A model generated the notes under the pieces. It saw only the letters and a list, made by a program, of their open reading frames with translations, was not told the DNA's origin and did not search any database. A stretch of DNA of 45,664 nt from an uncultured bacterium. GTDB lineage: Bacteria; Verrucomicrobiota; Lentisphaeria; Victivallales; UBA1829. Location: the NCBI GenBank assembly GCA_902802585.1, contig CADCMR010000022.1:1-45664 (forward strand). Direction: 5' to 3'. Position numbers and translations under genes: made by a program. Positions 33,865-41,867 of this stretch are shown here, one piece after another (positions within the stretch are counted from its first letter, which is position 1; every line of letters starts with the position of its first letter).

Positions 33865-35967
33865 ATGAGCAAACTTCAGGCAAAACGCGGCAAATTCGTG
33901 TGGTACGACGACTCCCTCCCATTCGAGGAGCGCGTGGAAGCGATCATCAAGGCGATGACCGTGAAGGAAAAAGTCAGCCAGCTGCTGCATGACGCGCCCG
34001 CCGTCGAACGCCTCGGCATCCCCGCCTACAACTACTGGAGCGAATGCCTGCACGGCGTCGCACGCGCCGGCATGGCGACCGTGTTCCCGCAGGCGATTGC
34101 CATGGCAGCCACGTTCGACACCGACCTGGAGTACCGCATGGGCTGCGCGGTCGCGGTCGAGGCGCGCGCCAAGAACGCCGCCGCGCGCAAGTTCTCCGGC
34201 GACGGCAGCACGCCGATCTACCGCGGCCTGACCTTCTGGAGTCCGAACATCAACATCTTCCGCGATCCGCGCTGGGGGCGCGGACAGGAGACCTTCGGCG
34301 AGGATCCGTACCTCACTGGAGAAATGGGCGCGGTGTTCGTCCGCGCGCTCCAGGGCGACGATCCGAAATACCTGAAGCTGGCAGCCTGCGCGAAGCATTT
34401 CTGGGGGCACAGCGGACCCGAGGCGGAACGCCACAAATTCGACGCGAAGATCAGCAGGCGAGACGCGACGCAGACCTATCTGCCCGCGTTCAAAAAGCTC
34501 GTGACCGAGGCGAAAGTCGAATCCGTCATGGGCGCGTACAACCGCACGAACGGACAGGTGTGCTGCGGCAGCGCGAAGTACATCAGGGAACTCCTCCGCA
34601 AAAAATGGGGCTTTCAGGGGCATTTCGTCTCCGACTGCTGGGCGATCATGGACTTCCACCAGACACACAAGGTCACACCCGACCAGACCGCCTCCGCCGC
34701 CTACGCGCTCAAAAACGGCTGCAACCTCAACTGCGGCTGCTCCTTCGAAAAGCTCCTTGATGCTTATGAGAAAAAGATGATCTCCGAGGCGGACCTCGAC
34801 GAAGCCCTGCGACACGTCCTCATGACGCGCATGAAACTCGGCTGCTTCGACCGCGACGAGCTGGTCCCGCTCGCGAAGACGCCGCTCTCGAAAGTCCACT
34901 GCGCCGAACACCGCGCGATCGCGCTCGAGGCCGCCCGCAAATCCGTCGTCCTGCTCAAAAACGACGGCATCCTCCCGCTCAGGACCACGGCGAAACTCAA
35001 CCTCACCGGACCGAACCTGACCAGCCTTCCCGCGCTCTGGGGCAACTACAACGGATTCTCCGACCACATGGTCACCGTCCTGGAGGGCATCGCCGCCAAC
35101 GCCGACCCCGCCACCAGCTTCGAACCGCGCAACAGCGTGCCGCTGAACGGCCCCGCGGTCGACCTCTCCAGTCGGATCTGGCTCTACGACAAGAAATACC
35201 CGGTCGTCGCGGTCGTCGGCTTCGACGAATCCATTGAGGGCGAGGAAAGCGACAGTACGGAACGCAACTCCATCGCCCTGCCCGCCTCCCAGCGCTCATT
35301 GCTCGATTTTCTCTACAAGGAAGGGTTCCAAGTTGTCCTCGTGGTCATGGCTGGCTCCCCCGTCGACCTCCGCGAAGACGTCGAAAAGGCGTCCGCCATC
35401 CTTTACGCCTCCTACCCCGGCGAAGCGGGCGGCACCGCCATCGGCGAGATACTCTTCGGCAAGACCTGCCCCTCCGGCAGGCTCCCGTTCACCTTCCCGC
35501 TTGATCCTGCGAAGCTCCCCGATTACCACGACTACAGCATGAAGAACCGCACCTACCGTTACGCGAAGGACAACATCCTCTTCCCGTTCGGGTACGGTCT
35601 CGGCTACACGGAGTTCGCATACTCCAACGCCCGCCTCACGGATACACTCGAGAAGAAGGGACGCGTGACCGTCTCGGCGAACGTCGCGAACATCGGCGGC
35701 CGCGCGGGCGACGAGATCGTCCAGCTGTACATCAGCCACACGAAACCCGGCGTGGAAGCCCCGCTCGTCGAGCTGAAGGGATTCCGGCGCATCCACCTTG
35801 AGCCGGGCGAATCGCGGCGCGTCTCCATCGATGTCCCTGCCGAGGCGTTTCAGCTCGTCGATGCCCAGGGACGCTGGTTCATGCCCGCCGACGATGTTGA
35901 GTTGTTCTTCGGGCACGACAGCCGCACTCTCGCCTCGAAGATCCTCACCCTCAAGCTCAAGCAATAA
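33865..35967 (+). CDS. GH3 beta-glycosidase (xylosidase/glucosidase type)
   Basis: 700 residues from an ATG after AGGAGCGATCC. No signal peptide, so probably cytoplasmic. The first domain has MTVKEKVSQLLHDAP, NYWSECLHGVA, FPQAIAMAATFD, GRGQETFGEDP and CAKHFWGHSGPE. The nucleophile is D257 in VSDCWAI. The second domain has SVVLLKNDGILPL and VVAVVGFDESIEGE. The end is a fibronectin-III-like domain (FPFGYGLGYTEFAYS, GDEIVQLYI). The YNYWSECLHGVA and VSDC context is that of plant-type and bacterial beta-xylosidases. It would cut xylo-oligomers after import. It is convergent with yfcE. Confidence 0.93.
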   Translation: MSKLQAKRGKFVWYDDSLPFEERVEAIIKAMTVKEKVSQLLHDAPAVERLGIPAYNYWSECLHGVARAGMATVFPQAIAMAATFDTDLEYRMGCAVAVEARAKNAAARKFSGDGSTPIYRGLTFWSPNINIFRDPRWGRGQETFGEDPYLTGEMGAVFVRALQGDDPKYLKLAACAKHFWGHSGPEAERHKFDAKISRRDATQTYLPAFKKLVTEAKVESVMGAYNRTNGQVCCGSAKYIRELLRKKWGFQGHFVSDCWAIMDFHQTHKVTPDQTASAAYALKNGCNLNCGCSFEKLLDAYEKKMISEADLDEALRHVLMTRMKLGCFDRDELVPLAKTPLSKVHCAEHRAIALEAARKSVVLLKNDGILPLRTTAKLNLTGPNLTSLPALWGNYNGFSDHMVTVLEGIAANADPATSFEPRNSVPLNGPAVDLSSRIWLYDKKYPVVAVVGFDESIEGEESDSTERNSIALPASQRSLLDFLYKEGFQVVLVVMAGSPVDLREDVEKASAILYASYPGEAGGTAIGEILFGKTCPSGRLPFTFPLDPAKLPDYHDYSMKNRTYRYAKDNILFPFGYGLGYTEFAYSNARLTDTLEKKGRVTVSANVANIGGRAGDEIVQLYISHTKPGVEAPLVELKGFRRIHLEPGESRRVSIDVPAEAFQLVDAQGRWFMPADDVELFFGHDSRTLASKILTLKLKQ

Positions 35968-36042
35968 AGCGCCTGCACAACCACGACACGGATTACGTGT
36001 GCGCGAGCACCACAGTCTGGAACTACCACAGCACGCGGGGTA

Positions 36043-36585
36043 TCAGGCGGGAATGAGGACCGCGCCGTCTTCCAGGCGGCGGACGGTCAGGTTTGCGCCG
36101 TCGAAGAATCCAAAGGTCGGCGGGAAGTTGCGTTTCGGCAGGGAGATGGAGCCGGGATTGAAGAGCGTGACGCCTTCGGGCAGGAGACGGAGTTCCGGGA
36201 TGTGCGTGTGACCGTGCGCGAGGACCGTGCCGCGCGGGACCGGCGGAATGTTCGCGGCGTTCCAGAGGTGCCCGTGCGTGACGAAGAAGCGCGCGGAATC
36301 GGTGAGAATCTCGGAGAAATCCGCCATGATGGGGAATTTGAGGAGGAACTGGTCGACGTCGGCGTCGCAGTTGCCGCGCACGGCGAGGATCTGTTCACGG
36401 CGGGCGTTGAGCAGGTCGGCGACCTTCTGCGGGTCGTACCAGCCGGGGACGCCGTTGCGGGGACCGTGGTACAGGACGTCGCCGAGCAGGACCATGCGGT
36501 CGGGCTTGAGCGAGTCGGCGTGTTCGAGAAGGCGTTCCAGCGTGCCGGGCACACCGTGGACATCGGAGAAGAAGATCAGTTTCAT
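36043..36585 (-). CDS. yfcE: YfcE-like metallophosphodiesterase
   Basis: 180 residues with all metal-binding blocks of the MPP/YfcE family in order: FSDVHG (7-12), LLGDVLYHGP, VRGNCDADV, THGH and GHTHIP, then NPGSISLP. YfcE enzymes are Mn-dependent phosphodiesterases of uncertain natural substrate. It is the last gene of the DUF1846-proB-miaB-yfcE operon, 48 bp after miaB. The variable region is slightly longer than in E. coli because of the RNGVPGWYDPQ segment, which is normal in the family. Confidence 0.92.
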   Translation of the reverse strand: MKLIFFSDVHGVPGTLERLLEHADSLKPDRMVLLGDVLYHGPRNGVPGWYDPQKVADLLNARREQILAVRGNCDADVDQFLLKFPIMADFSEILTDSARFFVTHGHLWNAANIPPVPRGTVLAHGHTHIPELRLLPEGVTLFNPGSISLPKRNFPPTFGFFDGANLTVRRLEDGAVLIPA

Positions 36586-36633
36586 GCTTGGAAGCCTTTC
36601 GTCATGGCGTAGCGCCAGTTCAAAGTGTCGGGC

Positions 36634-37989
36634 TCATTGTCCGTCTGGGACGAGCTCGCCGTAGAGGGTGGTCGCGGTGGACCGCACGATTTTCACGCGC
36701 ACGAAGTCGCCGCACGCGACGGGACGTGCCGGATCGGGGGTAAAGACCGCCTGTTTGAAGGTGTCGGTACGCCCGCTCCAGCGCGCGGAATTGCGTTTGC
36801 TGGGGCCTTCGACGAGGAGTTCGAACGTCTGCCCGATAAGTTTTCTGTTTGCGGCTTCGGCGCGGCGTTCGAGGTCGGCGAGCAGAATCTGGTTGCGCTC
36901 CTCCTTGACCTCCCGCGGGACATCGTCGGGCATCTGTGCGGAACGCGTGCCCTTGCGCGGCGAATACTTGAAGATGAACGCGTTGTCAAATCCGACGCGG
37001 TCCATCAGCTCGCGCGTCGCCTGGAAATCCGCCTCGGTCTCGGTCGGGAAACCGACGATGACGTCGGTGGAGAACGAGATGCCGGGCGCGGCGGCGCGCA
37101 GACGGTCGGTGATCGAGAGGTATTTCGCGGTGTCGTACGGGCGGTTCATGAGCTTGAGGATGCGGTCGGAGCCGGACTGTAGCGGCAGATGCACGTATTT
37201 GCAGACTTTCTCCGTCTGTGTGAAAGCATCGATGAGCGCCTGCGTGAAGTAGGCGGGGTGCGGCGAGGTAAACCGGATGCGGCGAACGCCGTCAAGCGCG
37301 GCGATGCCTTTCAGGAGCTCGCCGAAGGGCGAAGGGGCGTCGTCGGGCGGCGGGGCGGTGTTGTCCAGTCCGTACGCGGAGACGTTCTGCCCGAGCAGGA
37401 AGATTTCCGGCACGCCGTGCGCGGCGAGGGAGCGGCATTCGGCGAGGATGGAGTCCATAGGGCGGCTGCGTTCGGGGCCGCGCACGAACGGCACGATGCA
37501 GTAGGAGCAGTAGCGGCTGCATCCGCGCATGATGGAGACAAAGGCGGAGTGCGAGGACTCCGCGCCGTCGAATCTGTGGGAATCGATGCCGGGCGTTTCG
37601 GCGGACGCGCGGTCGAAGAGCGCGGCCTTTTCGCGTCTCGCGGCAATCCGATCCACGATCTCCGGGATGCGGTGAATCTGGTCGGTCCCGATGGCGAAAT
37701 CGAGGTGTTTGACCGACTTCAGCAGTTCCGTGCCGCGGCTCTGCGCCATGCAGCCCATGATGCCGAAAATCATCCACGGGCGTTCGCGCTTGAGCTTGCC
37801 GAGGAATCCGAGCTTGCCGATCGCCTTGCGTTCCGCCTGGTCGCGCACGCTGCACGTGTTCAGGATTACGAGGTCGGCGTCCGCCTCGCCGTCGGCGGGC
37901 GTGAAACCGTGTTCGATGAGCAGCGCGGCGGCGGAATCGGAGTCGCGCAGGTTCATCTGGCAGCCGTAGGTTTTGATGTGGAACTTCAT
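36634..37989 (-). CDS. miaB: tRNA-2-methylthio-N6-isopentenyladenosine synthase MiaB
   Basis: 451 residues, full length. The N-terminal UPF0004 domain binds the auxiliary cluster through C10 (YGCQMN), C46 (LNTCSVRD) and C80 (IMGCMAQ). The radical SAM motif is C157-x3-C161-x2-C164 in RGCSRYCSYC. Then come PFVRGPERSR and HLPLQSGSD, diagnostic for MiaB rather than MtaB or RimO, and DVIVGFPTET. A C-terminal TRAM domain ends at about 450. It adds the methylthio group at A37 of tRNAs reading UNN codons. It is cotranscribed with proB upstream. Confidence 0.95.
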   Translation of the reverse strand: MKFHIKTYGCQMNLRDSDSAAALLIEHGFTPADGEADADLVILNTCSVRDQAERKAIGKLGFLGKLKRERPWMIFGIMGCMAQSRGTELLKSVKHLDFAIGTDQIHRIPEIVDRIAARREKAALFDRASAETPGIDSHRFDGAESSHSAFVSIMRGCSRYCSYCIVPFVRGPERSRPMDSILAECRSLAAHGVPEIFLLGQNVSAYGLDNTAPPPDDAPSPFGELLKGIAALDGVRRIRFTSPHPAYFTQALIDAFTQTEKVCKYVHLPLQSGSDRILKLMNRPYDTAKYLSITDRLRAAAPGISFSTDVIVGFPTETEADFQATRELMDRVGFDNAFIFKYSPRKGTRSAQMPDDVPREVKEERNQILLADLERRAEAANRKLIGQTFELLVEGPSKRNSARWSGRTDTFKQAVFTPDPARPVACGDFVRVKIVRSTATTLYGELVPDGQ

Positions 37990-38027
37990 AGCGCAGCCGG
38001 GCGGGATGGGGGAATCGGATGGATGGA

Positions 38028-39158
38028 TCAGAGCAGGACGAGGTTGTTGCGGTGGACGACTTCGTCTTCAGCGTCGCAGCCGAGGATCGAGGATACGTCG
38101 CCCGATTTGTGGCGGGCGATCATTTCCGCCTCAAACGAGGAGAAATTGGTGATGCCCTTCGCGATGATTTCGCCGGTTGTCGCGCGAAGGATTCGCACCA
38201 CGTCGCCGCGCCGGAACGAGCCTGCGATGCAGACCACGCCGGACGGGAGCAGGCTGGACCCTCTTCCGACCAAGGCGTTCGCAGCGCCGTCGTCGACGGC
38301 GATGGCGCCGGCGGGACGGGAGAACGAGGCGAGCCAGCGCTTGCGGGAGCCCATTTTGTGCTTGCCTTCCTTCGGGAGGAATACGGTTCCGACGTCCTCG
38401 GCGGCGAAGATGCGCGCGATAATGTCGGCATCTTCGCCGGATGCGATCCAGAGCGCCTCGCCGGCGCTGTTCAGAAGCTCGGCGGCCCTGAGCTTGGACG
38501 CCATTCCGCCGATGGAGAACGCCGCGTCGTCCGTGCCGTAAGCGATATCCTTGAGCTCGCTGGTCACGCCGTTCACGACAGAAATGCGGTCGCCGAGCGT
38601 ACCGTCCGGATTCCTGTCGAGGAGCCCGTCAACGGTGGTAAGGATGATGGTGAGGTCGGCGCGGATCATGGATCCGAGGAATGCGGCGAGCGTGTCGTTG
38701 TCCCCGAACTTGAGTTCGCTGACGGACACGGGGTCGTTTTCGTTGATGATCGGGAGGACGCCGTGCGAGAGAAGCGCCTCAATGCAGTTCGCAACATTCA
38801 AGTGGCGTTCGCGGGCGCGCAGGTCGTCGGCTGTGAGGAGGAGCTGTGCGGCGCGGAACCCGTACTTGCGGCATTCCGCCTCGTACATCGCCATGAGCGC
38901 AGCCTGACCCATGGCGGCGAGCGCCTGGACTTCGGAGAGATGGCGCGGACGGCGGGTGAGCCCGGCGGCGCGCATGCCCATGCCGACCGCGCCGGAGGAA
39001 ACCAGGATGACTTGGCGGCCGGATTCGCGGAGGGCGTGGATCTGGGTGACCAGGCGCGCGATGGCGGTCTGGTCGGCGAGGAGGCGCGTCCCGACTTTCA
39101 GGACGACGCGCCGACAGGATTTCAGAAGCTGTTTTCTGGCCTGAACAGGATCAATCAT
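38028..39158 (-). CDS. proB: Glutamate 5-kinase ProB
   Basis: 376 residues. The amino acid kinase domain has VVLKVGTRLL (K21), ILVSSGAVGMGM, PIINENDPVSV, FGDNDTLAA and LTTVDGLLDRNPDG. The C-terminal PUA domain (about 280-370) includes FRRGDVVRI and AKGITNFSS. It makes glutamyl-5-phosphate, the first step of proline synthesis. No proA lies in this window. The ATG is six bases after the DUF1846 stop, so the two are coupled. Confidence 0.95.
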   Translation of the reverse strand: MIDPVQARKQLLKSCRRVVLKVGTRLLADQTAIARLVTQIHALRESGRQVILVSSGAVGMGMRAAGLTRRPRHLSEVQALAAMGQAALMAMYEAECRKYGFRAAQLLLTADDLRARERHLNVANCIEALLSHGVLPIINENDPVSVSELKFGDNDTLAAFLGSMIRADLTIILTTVDGLLDRNPDGTLGDRISVVNGVTSELKDIAYGTDDAAFSIGGMASKLRAAELLNSAGEALWIASGEDADIIARIFAAEDVGTVFLPKEGKHKMGSRKRWLASFSRPAGAIAVDDGAANALVGRGSSLLPSGVVCIAGSFRRGDVVRILRATTGEIIAKGITNFSSFEAEMIARHKSGDVSSILGCDAEDEVVHRNNLVLL

Positions 39159-39164
39159 GGCGGA

Positions 39165-40679
39165 TCATTCCACAAAGAGGTCGCGGCTGGCGAATTGCGG
39201 GTCGCTGGTGAGGTTGACGCCGAGCTTGCGGAGACCGGCGGCGTCGCCCTGTGCGGGGAGGTGGGACAGGTGCATTTCGCAGCCGTTGAGCTGGGAGAGA
39301 TGGTTGAGCGCGAGCTTGGCGGCGGGGTTGGCGGTGGTGCTGACGGCGAGCGCGATCAGGGTCTCTTCGAGGTCAAGGCTGACGCGCGGGTTCTTCAGCG
39401 TTTTCTTGAGGTGAGCCACGGAGTCAATCACGTCCGGGGAGAGCAGGTCGAGTTCGTGCGGGAGGTTGGCGAGCGCCTTCAGCGCCTTCAGCACGCATGC
39501 CGCCGCGGCGTGGAGGAGCGGGGAGTTCTTGCCGGTGATCATGCGTCCGTCGGGAAGCTGGAGTGCGGCGCCGCAGAAGAAGCCGTCGTTGCCGTGTCCG
39601 GGAATCTGCGCCGCCTGCGCGGCGGTCTCGCGGGCAGGAAGCACGACGGGGCGGTCCTCGCCCTTGATGCCGAGGTTGTCCATAAGGATCTGCACGCGCT
39701 GGACGGTGCGGAGGTCGGTGGCTCCGAGCGCGTACTCGGCGCTGTAGCGGAACCACCGGCGGATGATCTCCTGCTTGGACGCCTCGCGCACGACGGCATC
39801 GTCCGAGATCGCGAATCCGACGCGGTTCACGCCCATGTCGGTCGGGGACTTGTAGACATTTCCTTCCCCCATGATGCGCTCCATGATGCGGCGGACCACG
39901 GGGAAGATCTCGATGTCGCGGTTGTAGTTGACCGCGGTCGTGCCGTAGGCGTCCAGGTGGAACGAGTCGACCATGTTCACGTCGCCGATGTCGGCGGTGG
40001 CGGCCTCGTAGGCGATGTTGACCGGGTGGTTCAGCGGGAGGTTCCAAACGGGGAACGTCTCGAACTTGGCGTATCCGGCGGCGATGCCGCGTTTGTGCTC
40101 ATGGTAGACTTGGGAAAGGCAGGTCGCCATCTTGCCGCTGCTGGGGCCGGGCCCGGTCACGATGACGATCGGACGGTCGGTCTCGATGTACGGGTTCGCG
40201 CCGTAGCCGGAATCGCTCACGATGAGGTCGACGTCGGCGGGGTAGCCCTTGATGGTCTTGTGCTTGTAGACGGCGACGTTGCGGCGTTCGAGCTTGGTGA
40301 TGAAGTTGTTGACCGCGGGATGGTCCTCGTAGCGGGTCACGACGACCGCCTTCACGCTGATGCCGAGCGAACGCAGGTTGTCCATGATGCGGAACGTGTC
40401 GGCGTCGTAGGCGATGCCGAAATCCGCGCGGATCTTCTTGCGCTCGATGTCGCCCGCGTAGATGCAGATCACGACGTCGATCTTGTCCTTCAGCCGCTGA
40501 AGCAGTTTGAGCTTGACGTTCGGGTCAAACCCGGGCAGGATGCGCGCGGCGTGGTAATCGTAGGCGAGCTTGCCCCCAAATTCGATGTAAAGTTTGTTCT
40601 GGAACCGCTCGGCGCGGCGCAGAATCTCGGCGGACTGTTCCTCCAGATAGCGTGTGTTGTCAAATCCGATCTCGTTCAT
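39165..40679 (-). CDS. DUF1846 family protein
   Basis: 504 residues from the ATG at 40679 (MNEIGFDN), the usual start and length of this family; the frame runs 24 codons further upstream without similarity. Motifs are NEIGFDNTRYLEEQS, YIEFGGKLAYDYHAARILPGFDP, DIERKKIRADFGIAYD, VTGPGPSSGKMATCLSQ and MGVNRVGFAI. GPGPSSGKMATC resembles a P-loop. DUF1846 proteins occur in many anaerobes and their reaction is not established. It is the first gene of the operon with proB, miaB and yfcE, with a promoter at 40835-40863 and a structured leader. Confidence 0.93.
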   Translation of the reverse strand: MNEIGFDNTRYLEEQSAEILRRAERFQNKLYIEFGGKLAYDYHAARILPGFDPNVKLKLLQRLKDKIDVVICIYAGDIERKKIRADFGIAYDADTFRIMDNLRSLGISVKAVVVTRYEDHPAVNNFITKLERRNVAVYKHKTIKGYPADVDLIVSDSGYGANPYIETDRPIVIVTGPGPSSGKMATCLSQVYHEHKRGIAAGYAKFETFPVWNLPLNHPVNIAYEAATADIGDVNMVDSFHLDAYGTTAVNYNRDIEIFPVVRRIMERIMGEGNVYKSPTDMGVNRVGFAISDDAVVREASKQEIIRRWFRYSAEYALGATDLRTVQRVQILMDNLGIKGEDRPVVLPARETAAQAAQIPGHGNDGFFCGAALQLPDGRMITGKNSPLLHAAAACVLKALKALANLPHELDLLSPDVIDSVAHLKKTLKNPRVSLDLEETLIALAVSTTANPAAKLALNHLSQLNGCEMHLSHLPAQGDAAGLRKLGVNLTSDPQFASRDLFVE

Positions 40680-40725
40680 CGTCGTTTTCCGTGTTTTTCG
40701 GCGCGGCGTCCGCCTTCGTTTTGAA

Positions 40726-40775
40726 GATGCACCCGGCTGCTCGGAACACAATCCGGTTCATGGACCGGGCATCTG
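40726..40775 (-). promoter_or_regulatory. Inverted repeat in the DUF1846-proB leader
   Basis: AGATGC (726-731 of this kilobase) pairs with GCATCT (770-775) and CCGG (734-737) with CCGG (766-769), two bases bulged. An alternative inner hairpin, CCGGTCCATGAACCGG, shares one arm. The leader is about 148 nt, so two exclusive folds could form. It could be a regulatory leader or simply a stable GC hairpin. Confidence 0.35.
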
Positions 40776-40834
40776 GCGGGACAAGGGGACAAAGGGGGGC
40801 GCGCGTCTGTTTTTCAAAGAGTTTTTATCCAAAT

Positions 40835-40863
40835 AATATAATCGTGAAACGGGGAATAATCAA
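40835..40863 (-). promoter_or_regulatory. Promoter of the DUF1846-proB-miaB-yfcE operon
   Basis: TTGATT (40858-40863), 17 bp and TATATT (40835-40840) followed by AT on the minus strand. Its -35 box overlaps the stop codon of the small upstream ORF. Confidence 0.7.
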
Positions 40864-41141
40864 CCGGGAAATGCCGTTTTTCGGAGTGTTTCCCCAAAAA
40901 CAACACAAAACGGGAAAGCGGCGGCACCGCCTGAAGTCGGAGCATTGTGTTGACCAGGCAGAATCTGTTTCAAGTCCGAATCTCGGAAAAACAACTCTTC
41001 CGTGATCCGGACCAGTTCCTCGGCTTCCCACGCAGAAAGACCGGCTCCTTTCATCGATAAATTCCGCAATTGCTGGCCAATTTGCTTGATTTTCAGCCTT
41101 TCCGCTTGCATTTCGCGCGATGGGAGTGTATTGTGTCCCAT
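40860..41141 (-). CDS. Unrecognised small protein, 93 aa
   Basis: The ATG at 41141 follows AAAGGAAAGGAAAACACC and a promoter lies at 41181-41209, so expression is likely. The N-terminal 60 residues are charged and helical (MQAERLKIKQIGQQLRNL, then SAWEAEELVRITEELFF), while the end (AAAFPFCVVFGETLRK) looks unnatural and may be read past a lost original stop. The helical part faintly recalls the beginning of DUF1670 proteins, which I cannot verify. It may be a truncated gene. The stop codon falls in the -35 box of the next operon. Confidence 0.45.
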   Translation of the reverse strand: MGHNTLPSREMQAERLKIKQIGQQLRNLSMKGAGLSAWEAEELVRITEELFFRDSDLKQILPGQHNAPTSGGAAAFPFCVVFGETLRKTAFPG

Positions 41142-41180
41142 GGTGTTTTCCTTTCCTTTAAGGTTTTTGGAACGAACTAT

Positions 41181-41209
41181 AAAGTAAGGTGAAAACACAA
41201 GCTTTTCAA
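41181..41209 (-). promoter_or_regulatory. Promoter of the small 93-aa gene
   Basis: TTGAAA (41204-41209), 17 bp and TACTTT (41181-41186) on the minus strand. Confidence 0.45.
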
Positions 41210-41670
41210 GTCCTTTGCAGAACTCCCAGGACAAATGACCTAATCGAAAATGTCCCGAGCACAAACAGAAACAGGCATGCAAGCAGCGCCGACAGCGCCC
41301 GGCAAATGATTCTGGAGGTCTTTTCTGAAGTCCTGCCGCATGCCTCCTTTTCATGCCTAAGATGGATCCCGATATGCCCGATCCCGAGAATGACGACCGC
41401 GAGGATCAGCCATACATTGAGCACAGTGAGCGTCGTGAACCGCAGGTGGTTGTTTTTATCCGATTGAGTTCCTTCGCAACTGATGTATACCGTATCGCGC
41501 TTTTTCTCCCTGCAAAAGTTGAGCTTGTTTCGCCTCAAGAAAAAGTATTACTTGAATTTTACTTTACGAGGGGTAAAACAGTCGAAAAATAGGGCAAAAT
41601 GACGGAAAAGAAGGAAATATGGAAATGGGGCTGTTTGAGTTTGAACTCATTGAAAATCAAGGCATAAAAA
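41210..41670. other. Stretch without a convincing gene
   Basis: An open frame on the minus strand (41206-41538, TTG start, 110 aa) has two hydrophobic segments (NVWLILAVVILGIGHIGIH and ALSALLACLFLFVLG) and could be a small membrane protein. It lacks a ribosome binding site and overlaps the promoter at 41181-41209. Nothing else is recognised. Confidence 0.4.
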
Positions 41671-41730
41671 TGGTGGATCCTGCCGGATTCGAACCAGCGA
41701 CCAAAGGTTTATGAGACCTCCGGTCGTCCA
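41671..41730 (-). other. attL-type site: 3' half of a tRNA with CAU anticodon
   Basis: Read on the minus strand it contains anticodon stem and loop (GAGGT, CTCATAA, ACCTT), a variable loop, T arm GCTGG-TTCGAAT-CCGGC, acceptor 3' strand AGGATCC, discriminator A and an encoded CCA (41671-41673). The D arm and 5' acceptor strand GGATCCT are missing; unrelated AT-rich sequence follows. This is what is left when an element integrates in a tRNA gene. The CCA side points left, so the element lies to the right, where the integrase is. The intact tRNA should be at its far end. Met or Ile2 (lysidine) identity is open; the T arm and acceptor resemble Ile2. Confidence 0.82.
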
Positions 41731-41781
41731 CATATATCATATTTACAATGAGAATCTTGCAAAATCTTTTTAGTCGGTCAG

Positions 41782-41844
41782 CTTGACGATTACTTGACGA
41801 TTGCGACCTGATGTTACGGTAAAAGCAAACAATCGCAAACCATC
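41782..41844. repeat. Tandem direct repeats before the integrase
   Basis: CTTGACGATT occurs twice (41782-41791, 41793-41802). GCAAACAATC and GCAAACCATC follow back to back (41825-41844). GTTACG (41813-41818) and CGTAAC (41844-41849) are in inverted orientation. Their place between att site and integrase start fits arm-type recombinase or excisionase binding sites, and they would overlap the integrase promoter. Confidence 0.6.
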
Positions 41845-41867
41845 GTAACAGAAGAAAGGTACGACCG

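Noticed and set aside
38019..40724. About 900-codon plus-strand open frame opposite proB and DUF1846
   Set aside because: It is antisense to two well-recognised genes and has the composition of a mirror frame.
41206..41538. 110-codon minus-strand ORF with two hydrophobic stretches
   Set aside because: It has a TTG start without a ribosome binding site and its end overlaps a promoter; noted in the gap entry but not called as a gene.
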